Assembly: GCA_031286165.1 (NCBI GenBank)
Contig: JAITUU010000029.1
Coordinates: 1-64,000 of the forward strand
DNA length: 64,000 bases
Reading direction: 5' to 3'
Source of the DNA: Bacteroidales bacterium
GTDB taxonomy: Bacteria; Bacteroidota; Bacteroidia; Bacteroidales; UBA1715
Part shown: in pieces, positions 60,001 to 64,000 of the stretch
How positions within the stretch are numbered: the stretch's first letter is position 1
Layout: each line of letters begins with the position of its first letter
Program-made: the position numbers and the translations under genes
The notes under the pieces: model-generated
Told to the model about the DNA's origin: nothing
Database searches by the model: none
Seen by the model: the letters and a program-made list of their open reading frames with translations, nothing else

Positions 60001-62189
60001 GTAGTAGTGCTTTGATTGGTTCCGTAATAGTAGGTTCCACTCTGAAAACGCCCGAAATTTTCACTGAACAAACTGAATGTGCTCCCTCCGGTGCAGTCGT
60101 AAATAAATCGCACCAACGAAGAATCGGAGTAGAACAAATTACAATTACCGGCATCGGCACCTTTTATGCGATATTTTGCGCCAAATTCGGGATTGAGTGT
60201 AAATATCACTTTGTTGTCGCTCGTAAAAGCAGGAGTAATAGTGGTATCGCGCCACTGCGAACCCACTGCCAAACTTTTGTATTGCAGCGTGTAGGTTGTA
60301 ATTGCGCTCATACCCGGAACGGTGAATACCAGCGTACTTCCGGCGCGAGTATTGTGTTCGTAAGCATTCAGTTGTACGGCATAACCGCTCAAAGTCATGC
60401 CCGGCAGTGCTTGCGGTGGTTGAAAACTCACGGTTATAGTATTCGATGTTACTTGCGTTGCCAATCCATCGTCTATCACAGCATAGTAAGTATCGCCGGC
60501 ATCGGGAGCATTGTCGGTAAATGTTCCCGAACTTGCACCACTCACGGCTGCGCCATTTTTATACCACTGAATAGTGGTGTAGGCACTCGGCGTACAACTT
60601 GTGAATGATATAGGTGTACAGCGCGGTATTTGACTTCCGCCTGTGGCGGTAATGAGCGCAAAAGGAATGTTTCTGTCGGGTTTTCGCCCTTGAATTACAG
60701 TGCCCCACGAATTGCGCAAATCTAAATAGATGGTTATTTCGGCGTCATCACCCGAATAGCGATAGGCAGGAGTTCCATCGCCGCCCATTTCCATTCGTAA
60801 TTCCGGCACATCGTAATCCACTATGGCATTCACCGGACTCCCATCGAGCAAGAGCGCGAAATGCGCATCTTTTTGCACACTGAGTGTAATACGAAAATAG
60901 GCTTGACAAGCGTCCATAGCGCAAAACGTTCGTATTTGCGCTCGATTGTACCATTGGTCGGTGGTCAATCGTCCATTGTCGCAAAATCCTGAAAAAAATA
61001 TTGTTTCGGTATTCGATTTTGTGCCGCCGTTTACTATCACGTTGTAGTCGGTACCATTTGCCGGAGGCGTTACGGTAAAGGTATTGGTAGGCGAAGATGT
61101 TCCGCCCTTAAACACATCGTTCTCAGTCCATTCAAAGGTATAATTTCCGGCAGGACACACATCGGCAGTGAGCAGCACCGACTGACCGGCATTTATAACA
61201 GTTCTATCGGCAGTAAGGGTTACTTCCATATACGTTGGGTCGAAATACGGCAGTGAACCGCTCAATTCATACGGAAAACCAGTGCGTGTGTTCAAATAAC
61301 AGGTAAAATGCGTTCCGCTTGGTCCGCCGTCATACACCATATTGTTGTTGTTCCACGTAGTAACTCCGGGCACGCCATTGAGCGAAAGTGTAGAAGACGT
61401 TAATTGCGTAGCACCTTCTGAAATTGAAAACTGACTATAATATGAGTTGCCCGTAATGGTTACATCTATTTGATAGATTGAAAAACACTCATCGAGAGCC
61501 GTAGAAATTATTTGCGCCTCACCACTTGCGGTAAATCTACTATCTCGCGCCGAAACAAAAAGCACTCGTTTTTCTTCACTTTGCAGCGAAGTACCGTTGG
61601 AAAGCTGCACTTCGCAGTAATATACCGCGCCATTGTGCGGCGGAATTTCACTCAATATATTGCTGCTTTGCCCTGTTATTACCTGCCCATCGCGATACCA
61701 CACCGTACTCAAAATACTGCTTCCGTCAAGAATTACCGGCACGGCAGTAAACGTTACCAAAGAACCGTCCGACACTAAATTCTGCGGTGCTTGCGTGAGC
61801 GAAAGAGTGTTATTGGTAGGCGGATATGAAGAAAGCGAATAGGGAATTGTGCGCGTATCTAAATACATTCGCTCCGTGCTCGCCGTATTACTGTTATTAT
61901 AACTAAATCCGCCGTTATACGATTGACAATTCATGGCTATGCTCACCGAAATTTCGTTGCATTTCAACTGCACACCATTGTAATACAGCATAATATCGCC
62001 GCAATAGTACGTACCCGGAATATTCAAATCTATTTGCAAAATAGACGGAAAGCCATTATACGGCGTAGAACTTGCCGTTATGCCGCAACCCGAAGAAACC
62101 GTAATTTGCGCCTGCGCATGAAACCCTAAAATCAATAAAAAAGAAATTACAACGAAAGAACGTACAAATCTTCGTATCTTTGGTACCAT
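57099..62189 (-). CDS. Giant secreted protein with type B type-IX-secretion sorting domain
   Basis: About 1,696 residues, exported and probably anchored or released by the type IX secretion system. A signal peptide (RSFVVISFLLILGFHAQAQ) is followed by several Ig-like/beta-sandwich modules with repeated SLTQAPQNL-, AVYYCEVQLSNG- and FTVTPPANG-type strands, and an adhesion-like module around 780-950 (DVKVLFSAFINNATIKGQTP). A DUF11 repeat lies near 1160 (LVLSKTASAAQINAGDTFTY), a PKD domain near 1545 (VQYYWDFAGDGVFSEKNYNA), and the gliding-motility-type C-terminal domain (about 1605-1696: NCIATLPNFFTPAKMDNNKF, FELRVFSRWGAEVWST, KQDVYVYHCKA). The ATG at 62201 is an alternative start. It is likely an adhesin or surface filament protein. 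Confidence 0.9.
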   Translation of the reverse strand: MVPKIRRFVRSFVVISFLLILGFHAQAQITVSSGCGITASSTPYNGFPSILQIDLNIPGTYYCGDIMLYYNGVQLKCNEISVSIAMNCQSYNGGFSYNNSNTASTERMYLDTRTIPYSLSSYPPTNNTLSLTQAPQNLVSDGSLVTFTAVPVILDGSSILSTVWYRDGQVITGQSSNILSEIPPHNGAVYYCEVQLSNGTSLQSEEKRVLFVSARDSRFTASGEAQIISTALDECFSIYQIDVTITGNSYYSQFSISEGATQLTSSTLSLNGVPGVTTWNNNNMVYDGGPSGTHFTCYLNTRTGFPYELSGSLPYFDPTYMEVTLTADRTVINAGQSVLLTADVCPAGNYTFEWTENDVFKGGTSSPTNTFTVTPPANGTDYNVIVNGGTKSNTETIFFSGFCDNGRLTTDQWYNRAQIRTFCAMDACQAYFRITLSVQKDAHFALLLDGSPVNAIVDYDVPELRMEMGGDGTPAYRYSGDDAEITIYLDLRNSWGTVIQGRKPDRNIPFALITATGGSQIPRCTPISFTSCTPSAYTTIQWYKNGAAVSGASSGTFTDNAPDAGDTYYAVIDDGLATQVTSNTITVSFQPPQALPGMTLSGYAVQLNAYEHNTRAGSTLVFTVPGMSAITTYTLQYKSLAVGSQWRDTTITPAFTSDNKVIFTLNPEFGAKYRIKGADAGNCNLFYSDSSLVRFIYDCTGGSTFSLFSENFGRFQSGTYYYGTNQSTTTDVHPLNYPAGSYWAADPHNPPRVKNHTFAWEQGGVYGWCPQNGGRRIEDGYYAIVNNPASGDCGNLDYWNGSDHTGNGNGGMLFVNVGGGNVGEVIYEQKIDIAGGCSDVKVLFSAFINNATIKGQTPVDVRLDILNQDKSKTLYSISSGEVLVRTQTTAMQAWANLSFMFDVDPGESYYVQLVNNGESGSGNDILIDDISVTICVPKIDIELTDPSVIEFGNDIDIGVCKDMVTVPLEAKTSLSTGTVTDIFPNPIYQFQYSRDNGTTWKNFSTQGNTINILLDHGANVFRGITQWRIVVAGSQATIDGLGNGTITQPSCSNMYLQSNVITVDFEHYHYDDIIDNWCFGQSYSFAVEIPANGRYQFYNADASGNVIGLPIQSGTWTATNNVATISVTAPTTTTPQYWVFRPISPYGCQFDFLVAITGRDCEDLVLSKTASAAQINAGDTFTYMLTVENKSLFTMGNIVVRDMLPAQMSYRSYSASQGTYTAASGDWEVGALGVGDMATLVITVQNVGGADTYIMNNAFIHRRTKNDQVPNTVIFDTYNDAKDYNTMFVDNVAVYVNPVSAPGILGEQPCKDDVITYSLNTSLIPLTPRAEFKWSILPQNSGFSIQGSSTAETFTVQYYTAPAAYMIICEIIPDNQVLDPPIVQTKDVYVTDVPDVSISGKVNVCYGDIEKYNVLSDNVPNATFSWALQSDEDQLIIDGAYSRTATIEWLRNDGGIITTDQLIVEAINTVDYGSFTKSCANTTALGVFIHQNPPAYFRYDGSSMMYFQNEPAYRLTDSIYTDIPVEFINESHLVGNTTNVQYYWDFAGDGVFSEKNYNATSIYHEPGHYTVQLHAVDTIWGCRTTFSKPLEVEPNPNCIATLPNFFTPAKMDNNKFGALYTNGVVPEGFELRVFSRWGAEVWSTNDPNEYWNGSYKGEPAKQDVYVYHCKATCQDIDPKTQKRKTLSIKGDVTLIR

Positions 62190-62270
62190 TATATGTGTCA
62201 TATAAGTAAATAAATGTATAATAATCTGAAACTAAATTGCGTAACTGCCCCATAAGGACAATTAAACTCG

Positions 62271-62278
62271 CAAATATA
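62271..62278 (-). promoter_or_regulatory. -7 box of the giant secreted protein gene
   Basis: TATATTTG read leftward, about 70-80 bases before the start codon. No clear -33 partner. Confidence 0.45.
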
Positions 62279-62303
62279 CCACGTTATAATATGATAAAAC
62301 TCA

Positions 62304-62381
62304 TATATTTGCAAAAAATTTTGTAAACTTCAAATAATTTTACGAATGTTCGTAATTTCACGGCGAACAATGTAATTACAT
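62304..62381 (+). promoter_or_regulatory. Promoter and two palindromes in the pspC leader
   Basis: -7 box TATATTTG (62304-62311). The transcribed leader then carries TTACGAA-TG-TTCGTAA (62340-62355) and ATGTAATTACAT (62370-62381), both perfect inverted repeats, before the ATG at 62408. Confidence 0.5.
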
Positions 62382-62407
62382 CACAATACTTAAAATTCAC
62401 GGAAACT

Positions 62408-62584
62408 ATGAAAAAATTAACTCGTTCTACCAACAAAAAACTTCTCGGCATAGCCGGCGGCATAGCCGAATACTTAGGCATAGACCCCACCGTAGTGCGC
62501 GTAATATGGGCGTGTTCCATACTTATCGGCGGCTTCGGACTTTTGGCGTATATTATCTGTATTTTTGTAATCCCTGAAAAATGA
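62408..62584 (+). CDS. Small PspC-domain membrane protein
   Basis: A 58-residue protein that is essentially one PspC domain. KKLTRSTNKKLLGIAGGIAE and YLGIDPTVVRVIWACSILIG are the diagnostic halves, and one hydrophobic segment (about 32-54) ends in FVIPEK. In enterobacteria PspC senses inner-membrane stress, and short PspC proteins are common in Bacteroidota. Its TGA overlaps the ATG of the next gene (ATGA), so the two are translationally coupled. The leader contains two perfect palindromes. Confidence 0.92.
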   Translation: MKKLTRSTNKKLLGIAGGIAEYLGIDPTVVRVIWACSILIGGFGLLAYIICIFVIPEK

Positions 62585-64000
62585 CCTTCCCCAGCTCCAA
62601 AAAAGAACTCGAACAACTCGGTTGGGATTACGTAGATGTAATTCTGGTGAGTGGTGATGCCTTTATAGACCACCCTTCGTTTGGTGTGGCTATTATAGCA
62701 CGAGTACTCGAAGGCTGCGGACTGCGTGTGGCTATTCTGCCGCAACCGAATTGGAGGGACGATTTACGCGATTTCAAAAAACTTGGCATTCCCCGTCTCT
62801 TTTTCGGCGTTTCTGCCGGCAGCATGGATAGCATGGTGAATCACTACACCGCCACAAAACGCCTGCGCAGCAACGATGCCTACACACCCGGCGGACTTGC
62901 CGGGCAACGCCCCGACTACGCTGCCACCGTATATAGTACTATTTTAAAAGATTTATTCCCCACCGTTCCCGTTATTTTAGGCGGCGTGGAGGCTTCGCTC
63001 CGCCGATTTTCGCACTACGATTATTGGAGCAATTCTGTGAAACCTTCTATTCTCATAGACAGCAAAGCCGATGTAGTGGTGTATGGCATGGGTGAACGAG
63101 CAATGACCGAAATTGCAACTATTCTGAAAAACGGCGGCTCTATTCACGATGTGTATGCGCTACCGCAAATAGCATACATTTCTAAAAAAGCACCCAAAAA
63201 AGCACTTCTTTTGCCTTCGCACGAAGATTGCGTGCAAAGCAAAAAATCCTACGCACGAGCATTTGTGCTTATGGAAACCGAAACCAACAATCCACACACG
63301 CGCACTATGGCGCAAGCACACGAAAATTCCTTTGTGGTGGCGAATCCACCATACCCGCAACCCACCACCGAAGAACTCGATGCCGTGTATGCCCTGCCCT
63401 ACACGCGCCTGCCCCACAGTCGCTATGCAAAAAAACCGCCCATTCCGGCATTTGAAATGATACAAAATTCCGTAACCATTCATCGCGGATGCTTTGGCGC
63501 ATGCAGTTTTTGCAGTATTGCAGCCCATCAAGGCAAATTTATAGCCAGCCGTAGCGCGGAATCTATTGTGCAAGAATTACAACTGCTCGCACAAATGCCC
63601 TATTTCAAAGGACACGTGAGCGATTTGGGCGGACCTTCGGCAAATATGTACGCCATGAGCGGTAAAAACAAAGATTTATGCGCACAGTGCACTCGGTCTT
63701 CTTGTCTTTTTCCACATAAATGCAAAAACCTGAACGACAGCCACAAAGCACTTCTTGATTTATACAAAAAAGCACTCGCCGTGCCGGGCATACAGCGCAT
63801 AACCATAGGTAGCGGCGTGCGTTTGGATTTACTGCAAGGCAGCCCCGAAGAACAGCAATATACCGAACAACTGCTGCGACACCACGTGTCGGGGCGGCTC
63901 AAAGTTGCTCCGGAACACAGCCAAGAACACGTGCTCACCCTCATGCGCAAACCACCTTTTGCTTCGTTTGAAACATTTAAAACAAAATTCGACACCTATA
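62581..64000 (+). CDS. ygiQ: YgiQ-family radical SAM protein, 3' end beyond the window
   Basis: The first 473 codons of a YgiQ-type protein (full family length usually 600 or more). MTFPSSKKELEQLGWDYVDV is the typical opening, with ILVSGDAFIDHPSFGVAIIA, GGLAGQRPDYAATVYS, PVILGGVEASLRRFSHYDYW and the radical-SAM cluster in HRGCFGACSFCSIAAHQGKF (Cys304, Cys308, Cys311). A second Cys group (CAQCTRSSCLFPHKC, about 367-381) may bind another cluster. GSGVRLDLLQGSPE and LKVAPEHSQEHVL follow. The chemistry of the family is not established. The ATG overlaps the pspC stop. Confidence 0.94.
   Translation, partial: MTFPSSKKELEQLGWDYVDVILVSGDAFIDHPSFGVAIIARVLEGCGLRVAILPQPNWRDDLRDFKKLGIPRLFFGVSAGSMDSMVNHYTATKRLRSNDAYTPGGLAGQRPDYAATVYSTILKDLFPTVPVILGGVEASLRRFSHYDYWSNSVKPSILIDSKADVVVYGMGERAMTEIATILKNGGSIHDVYALPQIAYISKKAPKKALLLPSHEDCVQSKKSYARAFVLMETETNNPHTRTMAQAHENSFVVANPPYPQPTTEELDAVYALPYTRLPHSRYAKKPPIPAFEMIQNSVTIHRGCFGACSFCSIAAHQGKFIASRSAESIVQELQLLAQMPYFKGHVSDLGGPSANMYAMSGKNKDLCAQCTRSSCLFPHKCKNLNDSHKALLDLYKKALAVPGIQRITIGSGVRLDLLQGSPEEQQYTEQLLRHHVSGRLKVAPEHSQEHVLTLMRKPPFASFETFKTKFDTY

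Overview
The window looks like chromosome of an anaerobic member of the Bacteroidota (probably Bacteroidales or a close uncultured relative). The evidence is the many Bacteroidota-type promoters (a TAnnTTTG -7 box, often with TTTG or TTG about 19 bases upstream; the tRNA-Val promoter is a perfect TTTG-N19-TACCTTTG), a 1.7-kresidue secreted protein ending in a type B type-IX-secretion sorting domain, a DUF4270 lipoprotein between glycogen synthase and glmS, mreB next to purH, and oxygen-sensitive ferredoxin chemistry with a flavodiiron protein and rubredoxin. There is no phage, transposase or CRISPR.

Layout. 1-11.3 kb holds housekeeping genes: a GH5 lipoprotein, a sugar aminotransferase with a flavodiiron protein, rubredoxin, mreB, purH, a LysM glucosaminidase, panB and cysS. 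11.3-20.9 kb is a tight leftward run of ten genes: outer-membrane porin, MetQ/MetN/MetI importer, PaaK-type acyl-CoA ligase, class I aminotransferase and a four-subunit 2-oxoacid:ferredoxin oxidoreductase (gamma-delta-alpha-beta). Together they describe a route from an imported amino acid to its 2-oxoacid to its acyl-CoA, or the reverse. Two promoters in this run, one at its head and one between porC and porD, share a related 50-base block with a TACC-N8-GGTA inverted repeat at the same distance from the -7 box. 21-33 kb holds hisIE, queA, a Mur ligase, metG, an LD-carboxypeptidase, a Smr protein, glmS, DUF4270 and a short glycogen synthase. 33-39 kb has a CPA2 antiporter, a sugar-phosphate transferase that starts glycan assembly, alanine dehydrogenase and an M48 peptidase.

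39-51.7 kb is a surface-polysaccharide island that becomes strongly AT-rich after the first gene: a Wzt-like ABC ATPase without a visible permease, an FkbM methyltransferase, a pyruvyltransferase, one decayed and five intact family 2 glycosyltransferases, and three unrelated P-loop ATPases. Each ATPase gene has its own promoter decorated with inverted or tandem repeats, and two of them sit directly in front of glycosyltransferase genes. The 13-bp palindrome at the first ATPase promoter recurs before the pyruvyltransferase gene.

51.8-64 kb returns to flank-like composition: an uncharacterised exported protein with a palindrome in its promoter, an M3 peptidase, folC, tRNA-Val(UAC), the giant type-IX cargo protein, a 58-residue PspC protein, and a YgiQ radical-SAM gene that runs off the right edge.

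The strongest candidates for something undescribed are the porin/Met-importer/2-oxoacid-oxidoreductase run with its shared promoter element, and the palindrome-controlled ATPase genes embedded in the glycan island.
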